From assembly GCF_018812025.1 (NCBI RefSeq), contig NC_063061.1, positions 1,620,001 through 1,684,000 on the forward strand: a DNA stretch of 64,000 nt, read 5' to 3'. Each line of letters begins with the position of its first letter. Within the stretch, counting starts at the first letter, position 1. A model generated the notes under the pieces. It made no database searches. It had not been told where the DNA came from and saw only the letters and a program-made list of their open reading frames with translations. A program made the translations under genes and the position numbers. This DNA comes from Megalobrama amblycephala (Eukaryota > Chordata > Actinopteri > Cypriniformes > Xenocyprididae). Of the stretch, positions 1-12,779 are shown one piece after another.

Positions 1-658
1 AGATTGATTCTTTTCCTAAATGTCTTTGTTTATGTTTATCTGAAGAAAGTCAGTCATATACATCGGGGATAGCATGAGAGTGAGTAAATGATGAGAGAAT
101 TTATTTTTGTGTGCACCAGGAGCACCAGTCCTTCCACCACTGATTACCCACAGCCACAAATATATTTAATATAGCTGCTGTTATTAGATTATAGAAGTGT
201 GAGTTTCACTAATCAAAAGTCAGTCAATAAAATATTATTATGGGGATCCAGCATATCTAGTAGTTTGTGCGTTCCTGCTTGTCTAATGGAGAATCTCTCT
301 AGAGGCCAGGCAGGAGCGAGAAACACAAAGGTTTAGGAGATGGCCTCAATATGTGACCTGCTTCTGGCCCGAGGCTTTCATCCCTCTTCCAGAAGTGGCT
401 CTGGGTTCATGTCCAAGCCAAGACTGGCGCGAGCAGAAAATGTAGTGTGGAACAGGATGATCCCCAGCTCCTCATCATGGCCCGTTGTATGCATTATTCA
501 TGGACTAAACTTCTTAAAATAAGATTGAGGAAAGGGGAGATCGTCTTTGTCTCTTAAAGCCCAGGTTTCCTCTCTGGAAAAAAAGGGTGGACATTGGGTT
601 GAGCAGTTTGACCAAATTTATAGTGTGTTATGAGTAATTGTGTATGAATCAAATGAAT
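1..658. other. intronic or intergenic DNA, nothing recognised
   Basis: AT-rich single-copy-looking DNA. The only open frame (340-522) is short, has no splice context and matches no family I know. It is treated as noncoding. Confidence 0.5.
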
Positions 659-789
659 CAGGGGTGGCAAACTCTGATAAAAACTCGTCTGTGTCTTTCT
701 AGTAACCCTTCAGAGCTTGATTATCATGTTCAGGTGTGTTTGATTAGGGTTACAGCAAAACTCTGCAGGACTGTTGTTCACCACCCCTG
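659..789. mobile_element. short hAT-like MITE
   Basis: The segment starts CAGGGGTGGCAAACTC and ends TTCACCACCCCTG, so its tips are inverted copies (CAGGGGTGG / CCACCCCTG). At 131 bp it has no coding capacity. CAGGGGTG-type tips are typical of non-autonomous hAT elements (Charlie-like). The 8-bp flanks do not match well, so the target duplication is decayed or the ends are slightly off. Confidence 0.55.
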
Positions 790-1179
790 ATATATATGAT
801 ACTGATAAGTTAACAAAAATGGATTATATATGAAATACACATGTGGTAAAGGATATTTCTGCACAGTCTAATCATTTAAATACTTGCAGATACTGCAGAT
901 TTTCCCTTGTTATTTGGAACTTGATGTACAGAAATCAAAAGATTGAATCTTTCATTATAAATGTGGCATCAGTGTAAAAACAGCTTTACATAATTAATCT
1001 ATGGAAGCTTGTTTCCACCACTAAATAAAAAAAAATTAAAAAGATAATTGTGAATATTTATCTCACAATTCTGAGTTTTTTTTTCTCGCAATTGCAAGAT
1101 TTAAGCTCACAGTTACGGGTTATAAAGTCAAAATTGTGAGATATACACTTGCAATTCTGAGAAAAAAACTTTTTTCTTA

Positions 1180-1645
1180 CACTCTAAAAAATGCTGGGTT
1201 AAAAACAACCCAAGTTGGGTTAAAAATGGACAAACCCAGCTGTTGGGTTGAATCTTTAACCCAACCTGCTGGGTAGTTTTTATTTAACTCAACTGATGTT
1301 TAAAAATCACTTTATTGATCACTTAAAATGAACCCAAAATAGGTTGGAAAATAACATTTATTAATATATTTAATTAATAATAATTAAATAATAAACATTT
1401 ATTAAATTGCTCATTAATAAATGTTCATCTTTTGATTATTATTGTTGCCTCTAGTAATTATGTGTCTGATTTTTAATTTCCAACATATTTTGCGCTCATT
1501 TTAAGCCAGCCATATAGTCATTTTTAAACAACAGTTGAGTTAAATAAAACTACCCAGCACATTGAACAAACATTTAACCCAACCACTGGGTTTGTCCATA
1601 TTTAACCCAACGTGGGTTGTTTTTAACACAGCATTTTTTAGAGTG
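1180..1645. mobile_element. nested TA-flanked MITE
   Basis: The left tip CACTCTAAAAAATGCTGGG and the right tip GCATTTTTTAGAGTG are inverted copies. TA is duplicated at 1178-1179 and 1646-1647. The repeated AACCCA/TGGGTT motifs extend the inverted match inward on both sides. It splits the left arm of the larger element at 1002-4758, so it inserted later. No coding sequence. Confidence 0.75.
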
Positions 1646-1732
1646 TATTTTGTTCCCTCACAATTGAAAATTATATCATGCAATTGCAAGTTTATATCTA
1701 ACAATTCTGAGGAAAAAAAAGTAATATAAATT

Positions 1733-4645
1733 CGCAATTCTGACTAAATATCTCGCAATTCTGACTTTATATCTCGCAATTCTGACTTTATATCGCAATT
1801 CTGACTTTATATCTCGCAATTCTGACTTTATATCTCGCAATTCTGACTTTATATCTCGCAATTCTGACTTTATATCACGCAATTCGGACTTTATATCTCG
1901 CAATTCGGACTTTATATCTCGCAATTCTGACTTTATATCACAATTCAGACTTTATATCTCGCAATTCAGACTTTATATCTCGCAATTCTGACTTTATCTC
2001 GCAATTATGACTTTATATCTCGCAATTCTGACTTTATATCGCAATTCTGACTTTATATCTCGCAATTCTGACTTTATATCTCGCAATTCTGACTTTATAT
2101 CGCAATTCTGACTTTATATCTCGCAATTCTGACTTTATATCATGCAATTCAGACTTTATATCTCGCAATTCAGACTTTATATCTCGCAATTCTGACTTTA
2201 TCTCGCAATTCTGACTTTATATCTCGCAATTCTGACTTTATATCTCGCAATTCTGACTTTATATCGCAATTCTGACTTTATATCTCGCAATTCTGACTTT
2301 ATATCATGCAATTCGGACTTTATATCTCGCAATTCTGACTTTATATCTCGCAATTCTGACTTTATATCTCGCAATTCTGACTTTATATCACGCAATTCGG
2401 ACTTTATATCTCGCAATTCGGACTTTATATCTCGCAATTCTGACTTTATATCACAATTCAGACTTTATATCTCGCAATTCAGACTTTATATCTCGCAATT
2501 CTGACTTTATCTCGCAATTATGACTTTATATCTCGCAATTCTGACTTTATATCGCAATTCTGACTTTATATCTCGCAATTCTGACTTTATATCTCGCAAT
2601 TCTGACTTTATATCGCAATTCTGACTTTATATCTCGCAATTCTGACTTTATATCATGCAATTCAGACTTTATATCTCGCAATTCAGACTTTATATCTCGC
2701 AATTCTGACTTTATCTCGCAATTCTGACTTTATATCTCGCAATTCTGACTTTATATCTCGCAATTCTGACTTTATATCGCAATTCTGACTTTATATCTCG
2801 CAATTCTGACTTTATATCATGCAATTCGGACTTTATATCTCGCAATTCGGACTTTATATCTCACAATTCTGACTTTATATCTCGCAATTCGGACTTTATA
2901 TCTCGCAATTCTGACTTTATATCACAATTCAGACTTTATATCTCGCAATTCTGACTTTATATCTCGCAATTCTGACTTTATATCGCAATTCTGACTTTAT
3001 ATCTCGCAATTCTGACTTTATATCGCAATTCTGACTTTATATCTCGCAATTCTGACTTTATATCTCGCAATTCTGACTTTATATCGCAATTCTGACTTTA
3101 TATCTCGCAATTCTGACTTTATATCATGCAATTCAGACTTTATATCTCGCAATTCAGACTTTATATCTCGCAATTCTGACTTTATCTCGCAATTCTGACT
3201 TTATATCTCGCAATTCTGACTTTATATCTCGCAATTCTGACTTTATATCGCAATTCTGACTTTATATCTCGCAATTCTGACTTTATATCATGCAATTCGG
3301 ACTTTATATCTCGCAATTCGGACTTTATATCTCGCAATTCTGACTTTATATCTCGCAATTCGGACTTTATATCTCGCAATTCTGACTTTATATCACAATT
3401 CAGACTTTATATCTCGCAATTCTGACTTTATATCTCGCAATTCTGACTTTATATCGCAATTCTGACTTTATATCTCGCAATTCTGACTTTATATCGCAAT
3501 TCTGACTTTATATCTCGCAATTCTGACTTTATATCTCGCAATTCTGACTTTATATCGCAATTCTGACTTTATATCTCGCAATTCTGACTTTATATCTCGC
3601 AATTCTAACTTTATATCTCGCAATTCTGACTTTATATCTCGCAATTCCGACTTTATAACTCGCTATTCCGACTTTATATCTCGCAATTCTGACTTTATAT
3701 CTCACAATTCTGACTTTATATCTCGCAATTCCGACTTTATATCTCGCAATTCCGACTTTATAACTCGCTATTCCGACTTTATATCCCGCAATTCCGACTT
3801 TATATCTCGCAATTCTGACTTTATATCTCGCAATTCTGACTTTATAACTCGCTATTCCGACTTTATATCCCGCAATTCTGACTTTATATCTCGCAATTCT
3901 AACTTTATATCTCACAATTCTGACTTTATAACTAGCTATTCTGACTTTATATCTCGCAATTCCGACTTTATATCTCGCAATTCAGACTTTATATCTCGCA
4001 ATTCTGACTTTATATCCCGCAATTCCGACTTTATATCTCGCAATTCTGACTTTATATCTCGCAATTCCGACTTTATAACTCGCTATTCCGACTTTATATC
4101 CCGCAATTCTGACTTTATATCTCGCAATTCCGACTTTATATCTCACAATTATGACTTTATAACTCGCAATTATGACTTTATATCCCGCAATTCTGACTTT
4201 ATATCCCGCAATTCCGACTTTATATTTCGCAATTCCGACTTTATAACTCGCAATTCTGACTTTATATCCCGCAATTCTGACTTTATATCCCGCAATTCTG
4301 ACTTTATATCTCGCAATTCGGACTTTAAAACTCGCAATTCTGACTTTATATCTCGCAATTCTGACTTTATAACTCGCAATTCTGACTTTATATCCCGCAA
4401 TTCTGACTTTATATCCCGCAATTCTGACTTTATATCTCGCAATTCGGACTTTATAACTCGCAATTCTGACTTTATATCTCGCAATTCTGACTTTATAACT
4501 CGCTATTCCGACTTTATATCCCGCAATTCTGACTTTATATCCCGCAATTCCGACTTTATATTTCGCAATTCGGACTTTATATCTCGCAATTCGGACTTTA
4601 TATCACGCAATTCGGACTTTATATCACAAAATTCTGACTTTATAT
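1733..4645. repeat. 21-bp minisatellite array
   Basis: About 140 head-to-tail copies of a 21-bp unit, tatctcgcaattctgactt plus ta. Variants include 19-bp units lacking 'tc', and substitutions at CTGAC (CGGAC, CAGAC, CCGAC). The 5' part is homogeneous. The 3' part from about 3650 has many CCGAC, 'taactcgctattcc' and 'tatcccgc' variants. Because 21 is a multiple of three, long frames open on the minus strand (a repeating RDIKSEL heptad). These are artefacts of the period and not genes. Confidence 0.95.
1939..3394. repeat. higher-order repeat within the 21-bp array
   Basis: Diagnostic variants recur in fixed order. 'cacaattcagac' occurs at 1939, 2452, 2923 and 3394. 'catgcaattcag' occurs at 2141, 2654 and 3125. 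'catgcaattcgg' occurs at 2305, 2818 and 3289. This gives three successive blocks of 513, 471 and 471 bp. The later two lack 42 bp, exactly two basic units, after offset 366. The pattern shows recent block amplification. Confidence 0.85.
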
Positions 4646-4853
4646 CTTGCAATTGTGAGTTTATATCTCACAATTCTTAGAAAAAAAGTCAGGGCTGTGA
4701 GATATAAACTTGCAATTACCTTTCTTATTTTTTATTTCATGGCGGAAACAAGATTCCATATGAATCTCTTTAGTTCAAAACTAAAAATTCAAAACTGTCA
4801 AACAGTCTCAAAATTCTGATTGTTTGAGCCACATTTGAAGTTGGTAGTTTTGT

Positions 4854-4949
4854 GAAAAAGAAGTACACCTCAGAATACTTTTAAGAAGAGTACTTGCTGG
4901 ATTATGGAAATGTGTTATAGTTTAAAGACACTTAATATAAAGTGGGACC
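4854..4949. repeat. element-end fragments
   Basis: 4854 onward begins GTGAAAAAGAAGTACAC, the left tip of the families at 38758 and 41464. 4930-4949 matches the tip CTTAATATAAAGTGGGACC of the element at 30492-30859. Both look like truncated copies. Confidence 0.5.
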
Positions 4950-7900
4950 CCAGATCCTTTTGTCTCAAGACTCTTCAAATGCATGTCACAATTCAGGAGA
5001 GTCTCTCACTGTGTGTTTTTACGGTGTTGATGTGGCATAATTTTCCTGCAGCTCTTCAGTGACTAGTCATATGATATTTACAGCTTGGATGATTGGCTCA
5101 AAAACTGTTATTCCATGAGCAAAACTGGTAGATTTCAAAGTCGAGCAGCTGTCATTGAGATGAATTGCAAAAGAGAGCTCTCTCCAGGTTTCGAAAGGTG
5201 CGTCCCAGTTTGTGCATTTATGCAATATTCTATGTGGTTTTGTAACATAAATAGTGTGAGTTCACACACAAAAAAAAATCCAAATAGAAAAAGAGCACTT
5301 AATTAACTGAAAAATGAATTGTGGAATGTTGGACACAGCTTTAATTACATAGCGGAAGTAACAGCAGCTTGGTTGGTGTGGATACTTTAGTGTGCACTGC
5401 ATAGTGCTCCACAATCATGCTTATTTTACCTTTGCATACATGCAACTGTTTTTTTTACTGGTGACAACAAGCTGGTACATACCAATTTAAGGATTCACGA
5501 TGAACCTAATGCATACTCAATAAATGTGCTCACTGCAGCACTTCTAAATGAGATGCTGCAGCTCAATCCTCAAAGTCTCTCTCACCTGTTACTGTATGAT
5601 GAATTAACTCTGTTACAAAGTGTGCATATTTTTATTGATCTGAAGAATTCAGATGATGCCCAGAGTATAGAGTATAACATCTAATCTGTAATTGTCTGAA
5701 TTTGTCATTTGAACTCTGTAACCACTGCGGTTCTCTTAAAGGCCTGAAAAGAAATAAAGTAATTGATTTTATTTTCCCCTCTTCTCAAAGCGTGCCTTGG
5801 CAAGATTTCAGCCCTAACCATTCCCCGATATCTCGGATCGGTCTGATCACTGGGACATCCTGTAATTACACTTCTGTGTGTTTGAGGGGTTGAGTTACAC
5901 TGGAGAATTGCTCATCAGTGGGAATATTGTCAGCGCTGGTCAAACACTTTAGATTAGGATCAATACTTCTGTCACCTTTGCTACAGTCTGTCTCCAATTT
6001 TTCCCCAAACACTCTGCGGTTTGCCATGATGAGTGCCACAATAATTACAGTCATCACATGTTCCCACATCTCAAGAAAGCGCTTGGTGATGGATGTCAAC
6101 GCCAAAGCTTTTTTTTTTCTCTTTTGATTCACCCTTTGCTACGTAGATAATTGGGATGGCATGGTTTCTTGTAACTGGATTTAAGGGATTATCTTCCATT
6201 CCAGCAGCCGGCCTGAGAGAGACAGGAAGAACAGGGAGCTTATTAATGGTGCTGATAAATATAATTCATCTCAGATGAAGATGTCATGGCCCTTCAGAAG
6301 GTGACAGTAAGGGAATTATGCTGGTAAGAATTTAGATATATGCATACATATAATTTGAGATATTTCGTCATTCAAACAGTATTAAGCTTTTAAAAATGGG
6401 TTGAAAGTTTTTACTTTTTTCTTGTGTGTATATGATGGTGTGTTTTTTATTTTTCTCTCTGATCATATGTGTCCATTGGCATGAATTGATGAGAGCATTG
6501 AAAAGGCTGAGAGCTGCTCAACTGCATGCAAATAAGTGGCAAAATATGTCAGATTACAGCCAATCACTGTGAGCTGAAGGCAAGCCAAACTTGTGATGTC
6601 TGTCATAAGCATTTCAAAATCTACTTTTAATGTTGGCATTTCTGCTAGATTCAGTGCTTAAAGTATTAGTTCATCCAAAAATAACACTTCGGGCATCATT
6701 TACTCGCCTTTTTCTCAATATCCTGGATGCTTGTTTTGATATTATAAATTATATCTAAATATATCATTAAATGATAATGATATTTAACATTGTCTTTTTG
6801 AATGTCTGCTATGGAGGACCAGGATTAGCACTTTTTAGACGGTTGTGAGTTTAGTAGGTGGAAAATGTAAATAAACCAACTAACAAATTTATGACATAAA
6901 TGGATAAAAGGACATGTCTTAAAATTCAGTGGGAAGCTGATTGATTGATCAGCTGTCTAGTGTTTTTATTTTTTAAAACTCAGTTGGCAAATGGAAAAAA
7001 AAGCAAATATATTGCTTTGTGTTATTGAATATTTAAATGCTCTTTGTTCAATTACAAAAAAACAACAACAAAAAAAACAACGTTTACTCTATTTAAAGTC
7101 TAAAACCCCTTTGCCAAAATTTAACTGTAAAAGTAGTAAACTTTTTTTTTTTTTTTTGTTTGTTTGAAAACAAGATACAGTAGAGATTTTCTTATGTTAG
7201 AATTTTTGATGCAAAAATTTATGAAAAATCCCAATTTTCCCATTGTTCTGATGGTGTAAGGAGATGTTCGGCTGAATCTAATATCCTGAAAACTCTTATA
7301 GGTCAAATTAGCAGCAGATTATTTTACAGTAGTTTGACATTTGAAGTTTTTTAGGTATTATAATAACATATAAGTTACTAATACCTTATAATACACCTTA
7401 CATTTGGTTGTATGATCTGAAGAAAAATGCCTGAGACTGGGAAAGGCTCTAGCATCCTCACAATCCTACATGAGATACGTAATTTGGGGGATGGATCGAT
7501 GGAACATTTTTTTTCTAACTTTTAATACATTTACAGCAATAATACATTACACTAAATACCTACTAAGGGCAGTTAGTATTTAATAAATATAATGTGCAAT
7601 AGTAGTGCTATATCATGGGTATTGTGTTAAAATGTCACACTACACAAATAGTATATTAAGTCTGTCAATGTAACATTATTTTCTGACTCATACATTCTGT
7701 AATAAAGAACGTTTGTACCATAAAGAAATGCATTAAACAAACATTTGTTTTATTAGAAATATTAGACATAGGGGACATAGGGGTAACTGTGAAGCAGGCA
7801 AATGAATGTCTGGGATGGTTTCGTGGGTGTAGACACGGAGACAGGAAATCCCTGTTGCCCTCTGACGTAAGGCTCACCGTTCCCCTCAGGTTTTGTGTGA

Positions 7901-8855
7901 AAATAGCACAGGCTGGTCAAGTGAGGAAACATTCTCAAGAGGCCATCATTGTTCCCACTGGGGCAGAAAACTACATCCATAAGTCTCTGGATTTGGTAGG
8001 TGCCTCATGAAGCCTGAAGGGAAGGACTTTATACTGCCAGTGACCTCCTGGCATTTTCTTTTGCATCATCTAAAAGGGGCACCTGTCACATGCCCTTTGT
8101 TAAATCCAAAATTGAAATAAATCTTGTCTCACATAATCTCTCAATCATCTTAATCTCAAAGCAGCTGGTGTCATTTGGCTTTTGGATGTTGTTACCAAAA
8201 CAGAAGGTGCCTTTGGGTTTCAAAACTATCAAGGAGGTTAAAAGAAAAATAACTATGCACTGGTTTTGCATCTCTGAAATGATTTAGAAGTAGAAATGAA
8301 AACCTTTTGAAATGAAATTTTAGTAAAAAGTGCACACAGATTAACATGGGACCACATTCTCATACTCTCGGTGTTGTCGCTGGGATAGCACCTTTTCAGG
8401 TGATGGGAGATGTTTGTTGTGTTTCCCGCCTTGGTTGGAACTGACTGTCAACATATTTTGCAGACCGTCTCAGCCGGATCACACAGAATGTGTTTTTGCA
8501 TTCCACTGCGCTACTTTTCCTTTTGTTTTATATGTAAACGTTCTAGACGGATGTGTTTGACTGTTGTACTCGCATCTTTTGTAGCATCTCATTAATGACA
8601 CACCATTCTAAAATTCTAAACTTTTAAGAAAAATGCATCTCATCAGCTTGTATTTTTCTTCGTTTCGCATTTATGCAAAAGCGCATTCTGGGTAACATGT
8701 TCTTACCTTTTTTTTTCAACAATTTCCTCAGCTTTAAAGGGTAACACAAGTTCGGTTTCATTTTCGCTTTCATTTCCCTCACCGGTGAAGGAGACGGACT
8801 GGATGTTGTCATCTTTATTTCTGATTTCAGAGCTTATTTCAGAGCTTATATCCAT
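4950..8855. other. long intronic stretch, mostly unremarkable
   Basis: No convincing exon or RNA gene. 6660-6720 resembles the edge of the widespread 'gttagttcacccaaaaatga' repeat also present near 19815, 37198 and 51885. The segment 5890-6160 is repeat-poor and of more balanced composition than its surroundings, and may be a conserved noncoding element. The short frames on both strands overlap each other and have no splice context. Confidence 0.4.
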
Positions 8856-8861
8856 TATTAG

Positions 8862-9735
8862 GGTTGGGTATCGTTTAAATTTTAGCAATTCTGATTCCAA
8901 TTCCGATTCCGATTCTTATCAATTCCCAATTTCAATTCTAATATGGTAAAAAAAAAAAAAAGGAAGTCAAACATTTATTAAACATTTAAAATGTTTTAAA
9001 ATATGATACATTTATTATTTATTAAAACGTTTTCAGCTGAATACCATGAACAAAAATCTGCAGCCTAAAGAACTAATAAACTAGACTAATATAAATATCA
9101 AACATTATTAAAGACAAGTATATAGTAATACATTAAGAACAAATAAGCAAATTAGCAACAGTACAAACAAATACAAGTAAAATATAGATTAATCCTTATT
9201 AATGTATTGAAAGTTATTCAGTCAAGATCAGTGAGTGATTTTTCTTTTGATCTTTAACAGTAATGACACAGACAGCAGCAGATTCATTATTAGGCTTCTG
9301 TCACTTTAAGACCTCATGCACAGATCCAATATACTGATACACGTTTGATAACTGCTTATGTTCATTTAAGACATAACTGACTCTGCTTACGAGGATATTT
9401 TGACATTTGTTTTTAGTGTGTATTTGTCTATTCAAGTGCAAGAAGATGCAAAAAAACCTTAATTCAGTATTAGCAGACTGTATGAGAGGTGGCTTTCTGT
9501 GTGCGTGCTTCAGATGTGTGCACAGAAAACAGCGCATGAGCGCCGAATTGAGTTCTCTTTCACATCTTCTTGTGCTTGAATGGTTTAAAACCACATAAAA
9601 AATGCGCACACAGAAATCGATATGTGGAATTGAAATTGTAAGTTTATAAGTATCCGATTCCAGAATTGTAATCGATTTTTGATTAGTCGTTATCGACATA
9701 TGTTTTATCATGATCTAGTTATGATATTGTTCATC
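8862..9735. mobile_element. degenerate inverted-repeat element
   Basis: The left edge reads TAGGGTTGGGTATCG and the right edge CGCCCAGCCCTA, an imperfect inverted pair. Inside each edge are matching 'gattccgattcc' and 'cgatttttgattag' tracts. The centre (about 9230-9330) carries a motif (gacagcagcagattcatta then ctgtcactttaag) that recurs near 28600, 32940 and 54110. The 136-codon minus frame here lies wholly inside the element and resembles nothing I know. Confidence 0.5.
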
Positions 9736-9749
9736 GCCCAGCCCTAGTT

Positions 9750-12140
9750 TAAATATACATTCATGTTGAATTTTAGCCCCCCAAAATCAAGCCATGAAAA
9801 TACAATGATTTAAAATACAAGCACTGTTAATGTGCCATCTCATTTAGTGCCATCTGACTGGAATGATTTAAATAGTTGAACAACTTGTATCTTGACATGC
9901 CATGTTAAAAACAGCGCAGATTCTTGCATTTATTTACAATTTTTCAAAATGGACTTTCTTAAAAGTACAATGATGAAAGAGTTTTCAGCTGCCAGAGATG
10001 AAAAGTACAGCATCTGCATTCATATGCACTAGTCTACCAACAGAACAAAACAGCTTGATACTAAGCAAGTCTGGAATTAAGGTGGATCATCACGTCAAAT
10101 ATGAATCTTAAAGCTGTTTACTTGCACTCGTAAATGAAAGCAAACAAGCATGACAACTAGATGCATCAGCAGGTGTACAGGCATCTGGTCAAATTCCCTC
10201 TGGGTCATAAGCACATTACTTATTGAGATATGCATTATTCACTGATGCGTGTGTGTGTGTGTGTTGTCTGAGGTTGGCACAACCCCTGCTATCAGCCTGG
10301 CAAAGTGCTAAATTTATTGCGAGGAGGAGCTCTGTTTTAGGAAGAACACCAGCAAAGTGAAAGTGTCATTGGCTTATTAAATCATGCAGAGATGGGCCGC
10401 TAGGATCAGACCACGTTCACGTTCATGTTCATGTAAGGTGACAGAGTTTGAAAGCCACAGCTGCTGGAACAGAAGGAAACCATCATGATGTCAGACATGA
10501 GAGGGCAGAGATGACAGGCAGCCGTAGCCCCTGCTGTACTGTACGAGTGTAGAAACAACACTGCTTCTGCTAGATCACACACCCTAAAAACACATACTGT
10601 TATACTCTATTCAGTGAAAGTTCTGAGAGCTCCAGCCTCTCAATGTCCTTCCCAGCAAAGGTCTGAACAACCAAACACTGCTTTGAATGAGCAACATGCT
10701 AATGTCTGAGGCAGATGTTGAAGTTCGTGTGACCTTTTTCATTTGAGCTCCAGCATTATTGAAGAATTCATTTCAACATCAGTATATTTTTCATATCTTT
10801 CTATTGGTGAATTATCTTTTGACAGTTTAACAGTTGTGACCAAGCCTCCGTTACTAATTCCGAAACGTCACTTTAGAACTAGTAATGAAGGAATGTTGAA
10901 TTGCTTCATTAAAACTTATATCAACTAAACGAGTGTATCTGATATAGCATTCATTCTTCAGGTCAATGTCCTTAATATTACATTATATCCATTATAAAAA
11001 ATGTTTGAATGTCCACTGAGGAAATATCTTTGTCCTTTTAAAGTTAAGGGGATTTCCCAGCGCTCAAACAAATTCATTTTGTCCTTTTCAAATTGCTACT
11101 AACTCACTCATGAAGACAGTCTTTGCTGACATCTAATGGCGTGATAATGTCACGATCACTAACGGACAATTTTGCAATACCAAATGTGGCATATTATTAA
11201 TATAAAATAATATTGAACAATAATATTTAAATTAACAATAATAGCCATTGTAAAAGATAATAGGAAATAAACGCAAACAAACAATTCAGTCAAGCGTACA
11301 AAAGCAGCGCTCTAGTACAGAATTTAAGTTAAATATAGCCTAAATACAAAGTTATGAAACTTAATATAGCCCTTAACCCAAATCGATTTGCTCTGGAACA
11401 AGTAATAGATTAATAAGACCAAAGATTGGCCGTTTGATATACACCAAATGAATTATATCTCATGTTTAACCACTATCTACATAAGAGCTAGTGGCAAATA
11501 CCCGAAGGACTGGCTGAGATCAACCTGTTCTCGGCGGGTACACGAGCACTGAACGGTCGCTGATGGCCTTATAAGACTTGATTTTCCTGCTAGACAAAAA
11601 CAGAGATCAAGCATCCTGCAATAAAGCAATAAAACTCATCTGGAGAAGAAGATCTCAAAGAAATAGCAAAGGACAACGCCTTGCCCCAAAACAGGTGTTG
11701 GTGCAGTAAATATTTATAACCCTTTTGTTCTGGTCTGTATATAAGGTAAATTGCAAAGCAGTCAGGGGGGATCTTCTGTATCCAGAGACCCCCACACAGT
11801 GATGGACAAGTGTCTTCAAACACTAATCCACCACTGTGTGCATGTGCATTTCAACTGATGTTATGCATTCATTATTTCTGAATTGGCTTCTAATTGTATA
11901 ACTGTAATGTAACTGGCATGATACATTTTTACTTGACAAATAAAATGTTATATTTGGTTTATTCTGTATTATTCTTAATTCATTATTTCTAGTAGATTAA
12001 AGCGAAAGTATTACCGCAAATCTGTCTTCAGGATTGATCATACGGAAGGTTTAATAGATGGAGCATGGGGCACGTCAATTAAGTCCATTTCGATTTCTGA
12101 CTATCGCTGCCTTAAATGCACGACTGTTTCACCAATTGTT
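9750..12140. other. intronic stretch, no gene seen
   Basis: Contains a short (GT)n run near 10247-10264 and otherwise unrecognised AT-rich DNA. No exon with credible splice sites was found. Confidence 0.4.
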
Positions 12141-12148
12141 CTTACATA

Positions 12149-12750
12149 TTCGGGTCTTTATCGACCCGGATCTATATCTAACACGGAAGGATCTCTACCT
12201 GTCGCGATAATATAAAACTCCTCTGATATTAGAGTAACAATTACAGAAGAATAAAATAAAGCATATTTTGTTACCTTTTGGAGCTTGAAAGGGCTCTGTT
12301 TGAGCAGATGCTTTATGCCATCATCCCTGTCCTCGTCAGAGCTCATTTCCTAGTAAATTCAGCAAATAATAGGCTATTTTTATGTTTGAGGTCACGAATA
12401 TGAGCCCATTCGCGATCTCAAACGTATTCTCAGAACTATATAATTTTCAGCATCTTCAAAATCAATATTCCGATCGCTAACAGCTTCACCAGATCCATCC
12501 AGTAACAGTTACAGTCATATTTGATTGCGTTCAGTACTTGCTCTGCAGTAAATCGCTGAGCCATTTCATGTTTTTCTTATTATTTCGTTTTCTGTCTGAA
12601 TGAGTCGTCACTTCAGCATTGTGTATCAGACATTGCCACCTTGTGGAATAAAGGTGAATTGCACTTATTCCGTCATCTAAGATTCAATTATTTGTGGAGA
12701 AAAAATATACATACACTCATACACAGCTCGGGTCGTTAGCGACCCTATAC
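12149..12750. mobile_element. possible inverted-repeat element with hairpin ends
   Basis: The left edge holds CGGGTCTTTATCGACCCGG and the right edge TCGGGTCGTTAGCGACCC. Each is itself a short hairpin, and the two are near copies. The interior has no transposase frame. Exact ends and the target duplication could not be set. Confidence 0.35.
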
Positions 12751-12779
12751 AATTTTTACAAAAAATGAATACAAAAATA

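Larger units (their letters stand above)
1002..4758. mobile_element. TA-flanked inverted-repeat element with an internal minisatellite
   Basis: The left end begins TGGAAGCTTGTTTCCACCAC and runs into an A-rich tract. The right end is its inverted counterpart (TTTCATGGCGGAAACAAG then ATTCCA). Roughly 50 bp of each end pair with mismatches. TA dinucleotides at 1000-1001 and 4759-4760 flank it, as in Tc1/mariner-type insertions. Inside the ends are short CAATTCTGAG / CTCAGAATTG-type repeats, and the middle has expanded into a 21-bp tandem array. A second inverted-repeat element (1180-1645) sits inside the left arm. No transposase frame is present, so this is a non-autonomous element. Family assignment is inference. 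Confidence 0.7.

Noticed and set aside
1676..4484. Long minus-strand frames with a repeating RDIKSEL or RYKVRIA pattern
   Set aside because: They arise because the 21-bp tandem unit is a multiple of three. There is no start context, no splice structure and no non-repeat sequence.
1733..4645. CRISPR-like array
   Set aside because: Units are contiguous with no unique spacers, and the context is vertebrate. It is a minisatellite.
9301..9711. 136-codon minus-strand frame
   Set aside because: Lies wholly in a degenerate inverted-repeat element, has no recognisable domain, and overlaps an opposing frame.
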